Below, piece after piece: positions 1 to 12,455 of a DNA stretch of 64,000 nucleotides; position 1 is the first letter of the stretch, and every line of letters starts with the position of its first letter. The notes below the pieces were generated by a model, which was given only the letters and a program-made list of their open reading frames with translations, did not search any database and had not been told where the DNA came from. Origin of the DNA: Vespa crabro (lineage: Eukaryota > Arthropoda > Insecta > Hymenoptera > Vespidae); contig NC_060966.1 in assembly GCF_910589235.1 (NCBI RefSeq), positions 2,728,001 through 2,792,000 on the forward strand, written 5' to 3'. The translations under genes were made by a program, and so were the position numbers.

Positions 1-858
1 AAGAGGAGGAGAAAGCAATGATAATATTAAACATGCAGTCACCGACAATTGTCACAGATCATACCGAATAGTTTCTTTTTTCGTGGATTTTGGTTATTGC
101 ATCGCAGCTTTCACACGCGAAAATTTAACCATTATCTAATAATAAATGCTTAGCGTTCTATCTCTTTCTTTCTTGCAATGATCGAAATACTGAGACAGCA
201 CATGTGGAGTTATTTTAGAAAACAAAAATCATGTTGATCAATTTATCTGATTTTAATAATGGTATACATACGTTATATATTGTAATGATTTATGTAGAAT
301 GCAACATAAAACGATAATCATTTTCTATAATTCATTGAACTGGACGCCCTGGAAAACCTGAATGAAATAATCACGTACTAAACTTCTGATAGATTGTTTA
401 TAGCAGATATTTACGACAGTCTATTGATGTTATAACTTAACATCGTTTTATAAAACGGTTATTAATTAATTCTTCATTGGAAGATTAATAATTCATATGT
501 CATAAATCATACGAATATGTTATGAAAATCTTCTTTTCTGTTAGCTTGTTACTTTAATATATATTTCTACTTAAATTTCTAATTTTGGCGTAATAAACAG
601 TAATTACATTATTCATTATACAAAAAGCAATTCTTTTCTATTTTCATTCATGAAAAATATTTCTTATATACATAGATATACAATAAACGCTAATTTTGGA
701 AATAACAATATATATGAAAAGTTATCTATATATAAAATTCTAACTATATGTATAATTAGAAAAATATCCTCTGTGCAAATCGGCCGTCATCATTGACTAC
801 GGTAGAAGTGCAACGCACCTTTAAAAAATTATTTTTTAATTACACGTCCAATGCCGTA
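1..858. other. AT-rich non-coding DNA
   Basis: No credible exon was seen. The stretch from about 185 to 330 reappears inverted at about 2,190-2,330: both contain an AATCATTTACA-type tract and a run reading as ATCTGATTTTAATAATG. It is otherwise simple AT-rich sequence. Confidence 0.5.
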
Positions 859-1041
859 CTATTTAACAGCTCTCAATTTATTTATATCGTCATGGACCAC
901 ACAAACTTTCATCTGTTCATTCGTTCGACAATCCACGTACGATATTCCTGAAGTAAAACAATCGATGTGCTCTCTCGCATTCATGCCTATTGTTTTATAT
1001 AGGTAATCATGTGGATTAATACTCATTCTGATCGTTATCAT
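859..1041 (-). other. Unrecognised 60-codon open frame, possibly a relic exon
   Basis: A 60-codon reading frame with mixed composition (Cys, His, Asp, Arg), unlike the Ile/Lys/Tyr-rich translation of the surrounding AT-rich DNA. I do not recognise a family. No second copy was noticed among the duplicated blocks, and no partner exon with clear splice signals was found. It could be a fragment of an old gene or a chance frame. Confidence 0.2.
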
Positions 1042-1149
1042 AGCTTATATTTCTTCCTTATATCTATTTTTATATGTCATACAAATTATATACCATAAAT
1101 TATAGTAGCCGCATTTAACATGGCTTGTATATTTTAATCCACTCTTTTG

Positions 1150-2160
1150 CTGGAAGTCAAATCAAGCCTTAAAGTATCAGTACGGGTTGATACTTTTACT
1201 TTATACTATTACATTTAATGCTATTGCCGGTAAATTTATATTACAATATCTCCATAAAGATCTTTTTTCGAAAAATATACGGTTCATATTTATTGTGAAC
1301 GATACAACAAAATCCTATAAAGAAGATTTCGTCTTGTTTATACATCTTACTTCTTAACCGCCAATTAGAGAAATCATTAAAAAGAAACCTGATGAAATAA
1401 TAAAGTTTTCTTGTAGGAGTATGCACAACATGTTTAAAAAGTTTAATTGCTCAGTTGAAGAATGATAAAGAGCGGGAGAAAGAGAAAGATGGTGTGGATC
1501 ATGAAGTGATAGAGGGAGATGGAGAGAGTGATAGAGAGAAAGAAAGAATAACATAGTAAGACTAACAAGAAGAAAAGGAATGTACGTATGATCAGTTGTT
1601 ACAATTGTGACAATTATGTATCAAGGAATCCTGGCTATGAGCGTTTTGCATATTGCTCGTGAAAAGTTATCTTGGGATAATATAATTATGAATTTTTGCA
1701 TTCTTTTTCTCTCTCTTTCTCTCTCTCTCTCAAATCAGAACACTTAGGTCGAATATATAAATTTTTCTATTAAACCAAGAATAGACAAAGTGATCTCTGT
1801 ATTTCCTTTTAATGAACCTATCCACAATTTACATATTGCTATGATTATAATATTCACCAATATTCATGTCGACAAAATACTTTTAGTATGGAAAAATATA
1901 ATTAGAAATAGTCCAATTAACGAAACGAATTGAAAGGAACAAACAAATCCACACGGTAATGACATGATCGGGTTATGATTGAATTCAGGAATTTCAGATT
2001 GCCAAACACTCTTCGGGCGGAAGTCGAAGCAAACCTTAACAATGATTTATATAATCAACCTTCTGTTTCAACAATTGACTGTCGCAAATAGCTGCTATAA
2101 TTAATCTATCAGAAGCTTAGTACGCGACTGTTACATTTTGGTTTGCTGACCATTCGACTT
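1150..2160. repeat. 1-kb dispersed repeat, left copy
   Basis: About 1 kb that lines up in the same orientation with about 25,490-26,410. Shared landmarks are a tract with CCAATTAGA, a GA-rich stretch near 1,480-1,550, a CT-rich stretch near 1,710-1,730 and a segment containing GTCGAAGCAAAC. A partial third match covers about 15,880-16,140. The copies are well diverged. No protein was recognised, so this may be an old non-autonomous element or an old segmental duplication. Confidence 0.5.
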
Positions 2161-2545
2161 CAAAGAATTATATGTTCAGATGTAATGAACTTTTTCTTAT
2201 TATAGGTATTTTACGGAAATGATTATCGTTTTCTACATAAATCATTACAATATAGAGCATATCATCATTAAAATCAGATAAATTAGTCAACATAAATTTT
2301 ATGTTTTCTGAAAAAACTAGTGCGACCTTTTCAATCTTGCGAGTATGTTTATTGCATGAAATAAAAAGAAAGAATGCCAAGCATTCCGTATTAAATAATA
2401 TAAATATTGGTTAAATTTCCTCGTTTGGCATCTACGACGCAATAACGGATATCTACGAAAAGAGAAACTATTCGATATGATCTCCGTCAATCCATTGGCA
2501 TGAGACGTATGGGAACGCAGAAAGAACGAGTAAAGCCTGAAAAAA

Positions 2546-2551
2546 GTGAGT

Positions 2552-2609
<58 letters not shown>
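2546..2609. repeat. (GA)n microsatellite
   Basis: A nearly pure GA dinucleotide run of about 60 bases with one T interruption. The Ser/Leu-repeat frames that cross it on the minus strand are translation of the repeat, not genes. Confidence 0.95.
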
Positions 2610-2612
<3 letters not shown>

Positions 2613-3434
2613 TCAGAGAGAAAATGGTGAGCAAAATGAAATATGCAAAATTCGATCAAATTTTTGATTCGGATATCATCACTAGCTATGGTGCGAGAAG
2701 GGTAACGTAATTCGTTTTGGTAATTGATAATTTATAACGTAACAAATCTTTTTCTTAATGTAAACCAATCAGTCTATGTTTAATTCGACATAATACATGA
2801 TCGTTTTAATTGTTTCTCTAGCGATGATAAACAGTCTTCATTAACAAGTTAATGATTCCATTTATATTTTACGTAGTGCAATCTTCCAATGGTCGAGTTC
2901 ATGTCGATATTTTGACTGTTTCACTTGCATTAAGTATTTTTTGTAGTAACTCGAAAAGTAGAATAATGAGAATCTTATTAAATATCTGATCAAAGTATAC
3001 ACAAACTATTACATAAATTTAGAAAATATTGTAATGAAAATTTTTTTATTATCAACAAAATGTGTAAAGTCTTAATAGAAATTTCTTTAATATTAGAGTA
3101 TATAATTTGTATACATTATAAACTAATTGAAATATTTATGGAAAAATATGTGATGTTTCAATTTTAAATATTAAATTTTACATTAAATTCAGAAAATATG
3201 CATGCAATTGCGCTGTAATTATTATTTTATAATATAGGTTTATTTAAGGATAAATTCTCTAGGTTACATTAAAATTTGTTAACTTTGTGGTCAACCTTCA
3301 TATAATATCGTTTAGTTTCATATGTAACGCTTCGTATATAAGTATTCTTCTCATTACCTTAATGTTATTGTTTATCATATCTTATGATGATATACAAAAA
3401 ATTACTTCTTCAAAAATATTTCTTGCAATTGTAG

Positions 3435-3656
3435 TTACTCATTCAGTGTTTGTTTTTTATCATTAAGAAGGGCGAAATATTTGCCATTTCGAGGACTTTC
3501 AGAGTTGTACAAGGGACTCAACCATTGGGAATTTTCCATTTTTTTTCTATTCCCATCCATTTTAATAAGTATATTGTAAAAGTCTTTAAATATAAATGAT
3601 AAACAATAAAATCTCATTATAATTTTTGAGCAAAGATCATACTCCGTGTTTTTCAA
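3435..3656 (-). CDS. Small open frame preserved in both inverted arms (hypothetical)
   Basis: A 73-codon frame oriented away from the neighbouring receptor gene. Its 60-residue core, from MRFYCLS to the C-terminal QTLNE, is also open at 63,702-63,884 on the plus strand, with only a few substitutions and the same stop. No signal peptide, membrane segment or domain was recognised. It may be an exon of an unrecognised gene, or simply a young duplicate that has not yet acquired stops. Splice sites were not established. Confidence 0.25.
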   Translation of the reverse strand: MKNTEYDLCSKIIMRFYCLSFIFKDFYNILIKMDGNRKKMENSQWLSPLYNSESPRNGKYFALLNDKKQTLNE

Positions 3657-4214
3657 ATAACTCTAGCCGTCACAGGAAAAATTAAAAGATATATTTCCAT
3701 CTGTAATTCGAACAGGACGAAAAGAAAAATATTCCGAACAAGGTATGTGTAGATCTAATGATGATCCAAGTTAACTTTATTAATATATTCCATTATATAA
3801 CTTCTACAGTTAAACGGATATTGCTTAAAAGAAAAGACTTATATATTCTCTCTATAAATCTCGTATATTCTTGCCTAAAACTGTACTATTCGTAAATCAT
3901 TTTTGAGTACTTATTCTTTTTACTTAATTTCTACTTAATTATTATTTCAACGAAAATGAAATTTCAACTATCCCATTTTAATAAATTTCCTTTAAAATTT
4001 TATTATAGTATATAGAAAAATATAAACGAGTAATGTGCGTATATAAATACGTGAAAAGTAAAATATATATATAGACTTGTGTGTGAGCGTGTGTGTGTGT
4101 GTTTATGTATATATATGCACAACACACAAATATGTTCATATAGCAGAAAAGAAAAAATACAACAAGAAAGGCAAATGAATAGATAATTATCAATCGATCG
4201 GTACTAAATCAATA

Positions 4215-4300
4215 CCAGTAAAGATAAAATCATTATCTTCCCATTAATATGCATACCAACATCGCGTGACTCCCGATCTATATGATATTCATTATAATTT
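4215..4300 (+). promoter_or_regulatory. Conserved block upstream of ionotropic receptor copies
   Basis: About 160-240 bases before the start codon lies a block built of an AAAATGATTTTATCTT-like element, a TATTAATATGCA-like element and a GTCACGCGATGTTC-like element. Versions precede the other receptor copies near 11,670-11,720, 12,765-12,830, 50,440-50,490 (minus), 54,105-54,165 (minus), 59,640-59,700 (minus) and 63,055-63,115 (minus). Conservation may reflect promoter function or common duplication ancestry; sequence alone does not decide. Confidence 0.4.
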
Positions 4301-4456
4301 AAGTCATATTAATTATCTAGATAGTTTAGAATCTCAGTCTTGTGCGACCTTCTTTCGTAATCGGATTGAAATTTTCCCATTTTCTTTAGAATGTATTCGT
4401 TGATACATTCAATTTGAAAAATAACACTATAATTATTCTATCGACAGACGAAAATA

Positions 4457-7167
4457 ATGGCGTTGGTTGTGTCATTGAAAATGTTTCTTCTTTTTTTTCT
4501 TTTTCTTCTGAAGACCGCAAGTTCGTCTGACTTTCATTCTATAAGCGGAGAACAAACACCATTTCTCATAGATATTTGCAAATTATACGAACGGAAATCT
4601 GTAGTATTTTTATATGCCGAATCGATAAAAGGTAAAGATATTTTTCATTCTCTTTTCTTCATTTCTATCATATTTATCTTCATGTTCCTCAGAAATGGAA
4701 ATGACAACGATGGTGTTTAAATGGAAGCGTGCACTTTCTCGGGAAGGTATTGCGAGCACATACTTGCACTTTTTACAATTGCACGAATCATCGTACTACG
4801 TGAAAGAAATTGTACGACCTTATTACATCGTAGTGATCCCTAATTACAACGCGATTAATGAGTTTTCTTTAACAACAAGTACCTATGACATGTCTTTAGC
4901 TGTGTGGCTAGTGATATTCATTTACAAGGGACATATTTCCGATTATTGTTACAATCCACCAGGTAATATATTTCATTTAAGATTCAACTCAGTAATGTTG
5001 GTTCGTTATGGTATGGAAAATATTTTACGAGAATGGTATTCGATCGATGCTAATGTACTCGAGATCAATGATATAGCAACGTGGACCCTAGAAAAAGGAA
5101 TCATTAAATTAGTTCCAGATTTTCTTTTCGAAAGAAGATATAATTTACAGGGTTTGGTTATGAGAGCTGTTGCACTCAAGGTAAAATATTTTTGTCTAAA
5201 TACTTTTTCTATTTTCTACTAAAAAAGATTTAACTTCATTCTTTTCCTTTTTACTTCTTTTCACCATTAGGATACAGCAAGAGTATAGGAGGATGAAGAT
5301 TTAGATGGTTTATTCGGTAAAATATTAAAACAACTTTCTGTTACCCTTAATTTTAGTTTGGATATTGTCTCGAAAGTGGAAGAGCATGAAAGATGGAATG
5401 CAAGAAAAAAGTCATGGTCTGGAGCAATTGCAGAAGTACATGATGGACGTGCTGACATTGCTCTTGCAGAATTTTCCATTACCCATGAGAGATTAAATCC
5501 CGTTGACTTCACAATTCCTATTTTCACTTCCAAAAATTGTCTCTTCATTCGGAAACCAGAAAGACATGCGATTAAATGGACATCTTACTTTTCAGTACGA
5601 TTGCGGTCGAATTTTTTATTATTTTATTTTGTATAGATTAACCTTCATCAATCATAAACTTGTCACTTTTGTAGACTTTCACTAATTCCTTTTGGATTGC
5701 TACGTTTGGACTGTTAATTGTTGTGTCGATCTTAGTGGCATTTCTCAAATTAAAACATGGGAACGTTCGTAAAACAGAACATTTACTTTCCGATAATTTT
5801 CTGGAGATTTGGGGTATATCTTGTTATCAGGGATTGACAGGTTTGATTCGATGTTTCATGTTTCACATTTCATTTGATTCTTTTAATAATTATATTTCCA
5901 CAAAGTATTCCTTCTTTGTAGATTTTTCTGGTAGATCTTCGTTAAGAATGGCATACTTCTCTATATTTCTTCTAGTTACCGTTTTATGGGCTACCTATTC
6001 AGCAGCTTTGATAAGTTTTTTAACGTCACCTATCCGTATCTTACCCTTTCACTCATTAGAGAGCTTCGTTCAAGACGGAACTTATCAACTTGCCGTCTTT
6101 CATGGATCATCTTATGATATGTTTGCAGTAAGTATAATAGAAACATCATTAAATGTGCATATGTGTAATTTAAGTTATTCAATGGATATATACGTATATA
6201 CGAAAACAGAAGTACAGAAAGACAAAGAAATATATTTATTTGTAGAATTCGAAAAATCAACTTGCGAAAAAAATAATGAAGTTGATGCTAGACGAAAAAA
6301 AATTGCCCATAACTGCACTGGAGGGATTTAGAAAAGTACGGTCGAGTATTATACACAGGCATACATACATACATACACACATATACATAAAAGGAATAAC
6401 ATTTACATGTACAGAATGTAACGATATTACAGGAATATATTCCTTATATGTGAGAAGAAGAAAAATATTGTTCTAAATCTTATGATTAGTGTATTGTTAC
6501 TATGTTTAATTTATTTGCTGAAATTAAATAGAAAATTCTAATTACATTACGTACAAAGATATAACGATTGTGCTAAATTTTTTGTTATACAGAATTTCTC
6601 TAATATAATTTGCTTAATACTGATTGCATTCCCTCAACATATGAATAATACATTATTTTACAGTTAGTTTCGTTACATTCTGTATACAGTTTTATTATTA
6701 ATATACATTGACATATTACAGATTTGTAACAATCCAAAACTAGCAATTTACACGTATGATGAAATAAAAAAGAATATAGATAATAAACTACCATGTAATG
6801 TGATTCAAGATGGATCAGGAAGTATAAACTGTTTGGCTATAATTTTATCTAAGCACAATCCATTCACCGACATCATCAATTTTCAGTAAGAATACAAAAA
6901 TCTAATAATATAAATTTTTACTTATCATACGTTAAAGCATTAGCTCTTTTTAGTTTGCAGAAATCTGTCGGCAATGGTATGATAAATCATTTAAAAGAAA
7001 CGATATTTATAAAGAAATACGATGACATGAACAAGCACCAACCGGTTCTGCTAACTGACTTAATATCACTTATTTTTTTTATGTTAATTGGTATCGTTTT
7101 GAGTACTTGTGTACTAATCATAGAAAAGAGTATTATCGTTTATAAAAGGAAGAATATGTCGATTTAA
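4457..7167 (+). CDS. Divergent ionotropic receptor, 8 exons (possible pseudogene)
   Basis: A ligand-gated cation channel of the insect IR family, expected in chemosensory neuron membranes. Exons by splice signals: 4457-4631, 4693-5180, 5271-5594, 5675-5840, 5922-6127, 6246-6335, 6722-6885, 6954-7167. Exon 1 has a signal-peptide-like start (MALVVSLKMF, then Phe/Leu-rich). Exon 3 carries ligand-binding lobe S1, including GRADIA and THERLNPVDF with the agonist-contact Arg. Exon 4 holds the first membrane segment and exon 5 the pore-side helix with ATYSAALISFL. Exons 6-7 are S2 and exon 8 the last membrane helix. Exon phases match the intact copy at 50,892-53,936. With the usual 3' splice site, an in-frame TAG sits at 5286-5288; starting exon 3 at 5289, just after that AG, restores a 602-residue frame. 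The C-terminus ends about 20 residues early. Confidence 0.75.
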
Positions 7168-8350
7168 ATCGATTTTAAAGCGATTTTAAATATGTCGATT
7201 TAAAGTATCCCGTCGATTAAATTGTCAGGATTTTATGTATATCAGCGATAACAATAATATATGTGCTCAATGAATTTTTATATTCAGATTATAATTTTCT
7301 AATGGAATGGTTCTAAATTCATTAGTTCTAGCCGCTAAAAATTATGTTGATTTGGCTTTTCTTCTGGATACTATCATTTACTACTAATTCTTATTAAATT
7401 TAAATACATATCTTAGAAGATATTATGTGGTTTCCTACTGCTTTTTTATTAATAAGTTATTAACTTTATATGTATTTGTTAATGTAAATACTCTTTAAAT
7501 AAAAGAATTCTAAGTATTATTACAACTTTAAAATTACTTTTCAAGAGAACGGTTGAGCTCCGGCCAATGATTCCTTTGAAACTTTTTATTTTCACGACGA
7601 ATAGAATGCAATGCACACATAAAAAAATTGATCTTGAATTTCAAGGCTAAAGTCAATTTTCTCTCAACGTTTTTTAACAAATCTTCATCGAACTTTACAT
7701 ATAAAATCACGCTGAGATAATCTTAAGATTTAATTTCCTTTGACTCTTTGTAGCGAAACGTTTATTTTTTTTGATTCTTCTTTCGTCGTTTTTTTCAAGT
7801 AATAACGTAATAAAATAAAACAAAACCGACAATCACTGAACAGGTTGATGGCGAAGCAATTCTAATCAATAAATATATGGAGCATCCTAACCTGATCGTC
7901 TATACATTAATATAACAACTATTATGACTTAACTATCGGAAATTTCATGTCTGTCTCTTTAATAATTAATGCTTGTCGATATGAGTATTGTTAAAATTTC
8001 GTTTCTGTCACGCTACGCTTTTAGTATATTCAATGTCTGTAAATAAAACAGTTTTCTGAAGCAAAATAGTGACGCTAATGAATTTTTTTAAACCATTTCT
8101 ATAATATATTATTGAATGGAATCATAGTAATTTTATTTATTAATAAATTAATCCTTGTTATGATTAAGATCCCTATAATTGTTATACGATTTAATAGAAA
8201 TGAAGTTATTATTAAAAAATATGCTTAATAAAAAAATATTATAATTTCGTCTATGATTAACAATATTCTTGATATACGTTCATTGTGATAAGAAAAAGTT
8301 TTTATATTATATTTATTACGCCGCTGGCATAATAACTCCAAGAAAATTGT
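7168..8350. repeat. 3' flank of the left ionotropic receptor; inverted copy at about 61,280-62,500
   Basis: AT-rich flank with no credible exon. It is repeated inverted at about 61,280-62,500. Shared landmarks are a tract with CTGTCACGCTACG near 8,005 and a tract with GCCGCTGGCATAATAAC near 8,320. Just after the stop codon is a short direct duplication of AATATGTCGATTTAAA. Confidence 0.75.
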
Positions 8351-9745
8351 TACTTCGTAATGGCGCAATTACGAGAGCTCGTTCAGAAGCGCTTTTGCAC
8401 TGGATTAGCAATGATGGTCGCTTAATACGGAGGATCTGTTCATCGTCCGTCTTTTCCTTTAATTCTCAGAGTAGTAGATTGACTGATTTCGATGAATAAG
8501 AGGAGCTACACAAGGTTCAGAAACCGTTGAAGGTCTTCAATAAATACCGTTCATCGCTTTTCCGCAAATTAAGTAGTCTGAAGATCCAGAACGTTCGAAA
8601 AATGGACTTATTTTTAAAAATCTATAAACTCAAATGTATTAAACGAATATTTTTTGGCCATATGCTAGTTTATGGATTAAACAATCTTTCATAGAAAAAT
8701 TATATTAAAAATATTAAGAAATGGCGGCGCTGCAGTTGATGCCGCAGAGGTTTTCCGTCGGAATACGCATCACTGATCGAAAGCAGATCTCTGTAATAAT
8801 GCATTTGAAAAAGAATATATTTTTTTATTCGTGGATGTTGTGACTATAAAATAGCGTACGAATTTTGTTTTATCTTCAGAAATACTTCTTTTGCATAAAA
8901 ATTTGACAACAAAATAATTAATATTAGAAAACTGATTAATGTATCATAAAAATCGAATGCTATTTTATAGATAATGTATCTGAGAGTATTGTATCTAAAT
9001 TTCAAGACAATCAGTCCGGTATTTTCCGAGATTTCTTTGCAGTTAGTTCGAAAATTGTAATTTCGAGAAAAATGCAAAAGAAAGTAAGTATCCGGTTATT
9101 TGAGTGATAAAATGATTCTTCGCTCACTTTTAATCAGCGATTCCTGGCTGATATGATGTTTCTTCAGCAGTACAATGAGCATCTTGAAATCCTTTCTGAG
9201 ATGATTTGCGTGTTTGGCGAACGTTTATCGTATTTCCTTGTGCTCAGATCTCCGAGGTATCGCAACGCTGTTTCTTAACTTTCATGCACAATTCATACAT
9301 AGTCGATGCCCGACTTGTAGATGCATTAAGTTTATTATCGACATTGATTTAACTATTAAATCTATTACTTTGTCTGAGCTATATTCAATAATCGTCGATA
9401 CTCCGTAAAGCAAAGAAAAGCCTCGTAATCCACTAATGCACTAATATCCACGGATGCTTGATTTCATGAACTTCACGTCACTGTTGCATGCCTTACGCAT
9501 CATAATTATTAATAGAACGCTTCACAACTGATTATAGAAAAAACGGCGACAAATGGTAACATTCCGTACACATACAGAAGGACACAATAGAACAAGTATC
9601 TGCACCGAGTACGTACGTATCGAAACGCGTGATTTACCGCTCACATCTGCCGACTGTTTTATCTAGAAAAACCGTTAACTCCGTTAATTTTTCGAATTTT
9701 AATACCGATTATGACTTAAATCGTTCGCGAAACTTAGTTAATAAA
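8351..9745. other. Unassigned sequence with an LTR-end-like fragment
   Basis: No gene was recognised. About 8,520-8,600 resembles the low-coordinate end of the LTR-like repeat at 27,100-27,850: both hold an ACCGTT...CGCAAATTAA arrangement. Open frames of 60-80 codons here (8,269-8,499 and 9,214-9,408 on plus) show no recognised domain. Confidence 0.35.
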
Positions 9746-9779
9746 AGTGCAAAAAAAAATGGATATTTTCAAACTTCTT

Positions 9780-9992
9780 GGATGGTCAGACCCCATAATA
9801 TCGTTTATTTTCTTCTGGTCAATAGATATCATTTTGAGTACTTGTATTGTGACCATAGAAAAGTGTATTTTCCTGCGTAAAGGGAAGAAACTGTCAACGA
9901 TACATCATATTCCGTTGATTAAATCGTCAAGATTTTATGTAAAGCAGAAGAAAATTATTAAAAATATTACAATAGATTACACGAATCATTAA
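9780..9992 (+). pseudogene. Ionotropic receptor last-exon fragment
   Basis: This matches exon 8 of the receptor family from the last membrane helix to the tail: a hydrophobic run, then STCIVTIEKCIFLR and a Lys-rich tail with KSSRFYVKQKKIIKNI, ending at a stop at 9,990. The upstream half of exon 8 and exons 1-7 are absent. The tail is longer than in the copies at 4,457 and 50,892 and resembles the tail at 62,399. It is an orphan exon on the same strand as the flanking receptor copies. Confidence 0.75.
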
Positions 9993-11605
9993 GGTGCACA
10001 AATATTGTACAACACATACACATATATCTTCAATTGAAATGTTGGGTTTAATGAATCTTTCTGTTTTGATTATAATCTCCTAATGAAATAGAAACATGCG
10101 TATGAATATTTGAGTCCTTGCATTACTTATATACTTGTGTATAACAGTTTTAAATTGAAACAGAACATTTTCATTATACTGTAGATATAGACGTGTATAT
10201 AATATATTTTCTTTATTTATCGAATATATATACACAGACTTTAATACTTTAGAATTGTTTCGGTTTTTGTACTTGCACAAAATATGGTATATCTATGTAT
10301 TTAATAATTAAAAAAGATTTTATTTTTCATTTTTTGTATTATTCGAACTTAAGTTTCGCATAACTAAATTACATTTCATCGAAATTTTTAATAAATATAT
10401 ATTTCTATCGTTCTGAATGGTTTTATTAACAGGTCAAATTTTCCATTGTACCAAACGCTACGAAGAAACCCGTAATACACACATAGACACATAAGCACAC
10501 AGATGTATCTTATTATATGTTATATATATTATGTTTGGTGTACAAAATATATGATAATAATATGTATCTATGTAATATAGATATATAATATATATATATA
10601 TATACACTTTTATATTATACAATGAAATTATTTTAGTGATTTTCTCATATTACATATCTAGTGGAAAATTTATCTTGAATAAATATTTTTGCTGAAAGGT
10701 TATTTTTTCATCTCCATCAGTTAATTCAGACTATATAATAAATTTACATGAAACATATTATTTAATTAATGATATAAACAAATTTGTATACTCACTTTAT
10801 CATATATTCTTAATCACTACTATAATTTTTTAGGTATAACTATTTCCTATATATTACTTTACTTTTAAGTCGTTCTATTTAAGACCGCCTTACGTTCTAT
10901 TTACTCTTCATTTCGTCTGTTTAAGACCTTTTCTCGTTACTCTTTGGTTGATCTAGTCAAGACTGTCCTCCATTAACCTTTTTCTCAGGTCTACCTCATA
11001 GCATTTCTTTTACCCATACACATTTAAGCATATGCACTCAGAATTTCATATTTCTCTTTCGTTATTTTGTCTTATTTGTCACTCAAGATGCACTTCCCTT
11101 TTATTCTGACTCATAATACCTCAGACCTCTCCCTTCTTTTTATAAACAAATGCACCTCACAAGGAATAGATTATATTTTCATTCGACCATCGAGCGACTT
11201 ATCTCGTATACAGACACACAGAAATAACTAATGCTATAATCTTCCATCTCACATATATTTACTGATAAGTGTCGTGGTCGTAAATCATTTTTTTAAGTTA
11301 TTGTCTCAATTTTATCGATCAAAATGTCTGTTAAAATATTTCAATGGAAATGATATTTGAGCAATTTCTGTCATCATTTCACCATCCTATATACAAGAAT
11401 ATAAACGTGGAATATGTATATACGTATGCAGATACATTAACAAAACGAATATAAATATGTATACACATATATGTGCCAGTACATATTTGTGTATCGGTGT
11501 ATTTAAACATCATGGAAGATAAAGTAGCAACACAAAAAGTAAAAGAAAAGAAGGTTTATTAATTGATAGATAATAAATCTATACAGGCTAAGATATAGAA
11601 TATAA

Positions 11606-11661
<56 letters not shown>

Positions 11662-11665
11662 CATA
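9993..11665. other. Intergenic AT-rich DNA; segment repeated near 60.8-61.0 kb
   Basis: No exon was recognised. About 10,600-10,800 lines up in the same orientation with about 60,830-61,030 (a TTATACAATGAAATT-like tract followed by a GATTTTCT.ATATTAC-like tract). About 10,880-11,200 is C/T-rich, unlike the flanks. A pure AT dinucleotide run lies at 11,614-11,660. Confidence 0.45.
11614..11660. repeat. (AT)n microsatellite
   Basis: An uninterrupted TA/AT dinucleotide run of about 47 bases. Confidence 0.95.
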
Positions 11666-11886
11666 CAAAATTACTTTCTCTGTACTAATACGCACACGAA
11701 CATTGCGTGATCTGCACGATAATCATAATAAACGACCTGAAAACAATCCTTTTAATAATTTAAAAATTTAATGTCTTATTATCTTCTTCCGCTATCGGAT
11801 ACAAAAATGTTCAGTTTCCTTAATAGTCATCGATTCGTTCAAATTGTAAAATAGTTCAATAATAATTCAATCGATAGACGAAAAAA

Positions 11887-12455
11887 ATGGCGTTGGTTGA
11901 AGATACTTCATTGCCGTTCAAGATACTATATAAATTAAAAAATTCTTACTTTTCTGAATTTTTACTTGTTCCGTTTGAACTGCTATGTTAGAGGTAATAA
12001 CTATTTCATCGGTTGTCCTGATTTTTTGAAAATGAAAGGTAAAAACAATCGTAAAATAAAATATTTATTCGTTAATAAATTTTTGTAAATTTGAGGTGTA
12101 TTTTGCCAACAAGGACTTGTTGGATTGATTTAATATTTCTCGATTTGCGTTGAATTTCATTTTTCTAATAGATACAATCAAATTATTCCTTTCATGTATA
12201 TTTCTCTGATAAGTCTTCATTACGAATAGCATATCTCTCTATATTTCTTTGATTGTCATCTCTTTTGTCGCTTATTAATTTAATTTATTATTAATTTAAT
12301 TAATTTAATTTAAGTCGCTGCTTTGATAAACTCTCTAACATTTGTCATTCGTGTCTTACTATTTGATTCATTGGAGAGCTTCATTCCCGACGGTACTTAT
12401 CAACTTGCCATTGCTGGTGGTATGGCTTATTATGATAAATTTTCAGTAACTATGT
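11887..12455 (+). pseudogene. Ionotropic receptor pseudogene with exon 1 head joined to exons 4-5
   Basis: The start context GACGAAAAAAATGGCGTTGGTTG is that of the receptor copies, but after about seven codons homology jumps to degraded exon 4 (about 11,945-12,130, ending at a CAACAAGGACTTG tract) and then exon 5. Exon 5 (about 12,170-12,450) still shows the SSLRI-like entry, a stretch coding LESF...DGTYQLA and a YYDKF end before a GT. Exon 5 is interrupted by an extra AATTTAATT tandem at about 12,285-12,312. Exons 2, 3 and 6-8 are missing. Confidence 0.75.

Larger units (their letters stand above)
3320..4456. repeat. 5' flank of the left ionotropic receptor; inverted copy at 62,872-64,000
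   Basis: This 1.1-kb upstream flank is repeated, inverted, to the right edge of the window. It holds a GT-rich microsatellite at 4,078-4,105 (a CA-rich tract at 63,220-63,243 in the other arm). It also holds a 60-73-codon minus-strand frame at 3,435-3,656 that stays open in the other arm (63,702-63,884 on +). Window edges cut the right arm, so the true extent is unknown. Confidence 0.85.

Noticed and set aside
2317..2659. Ser/Leu-rich minus-strand frames
   Set aside because: They are translations of the GA/CT microsatellite at 2,546-2,609.
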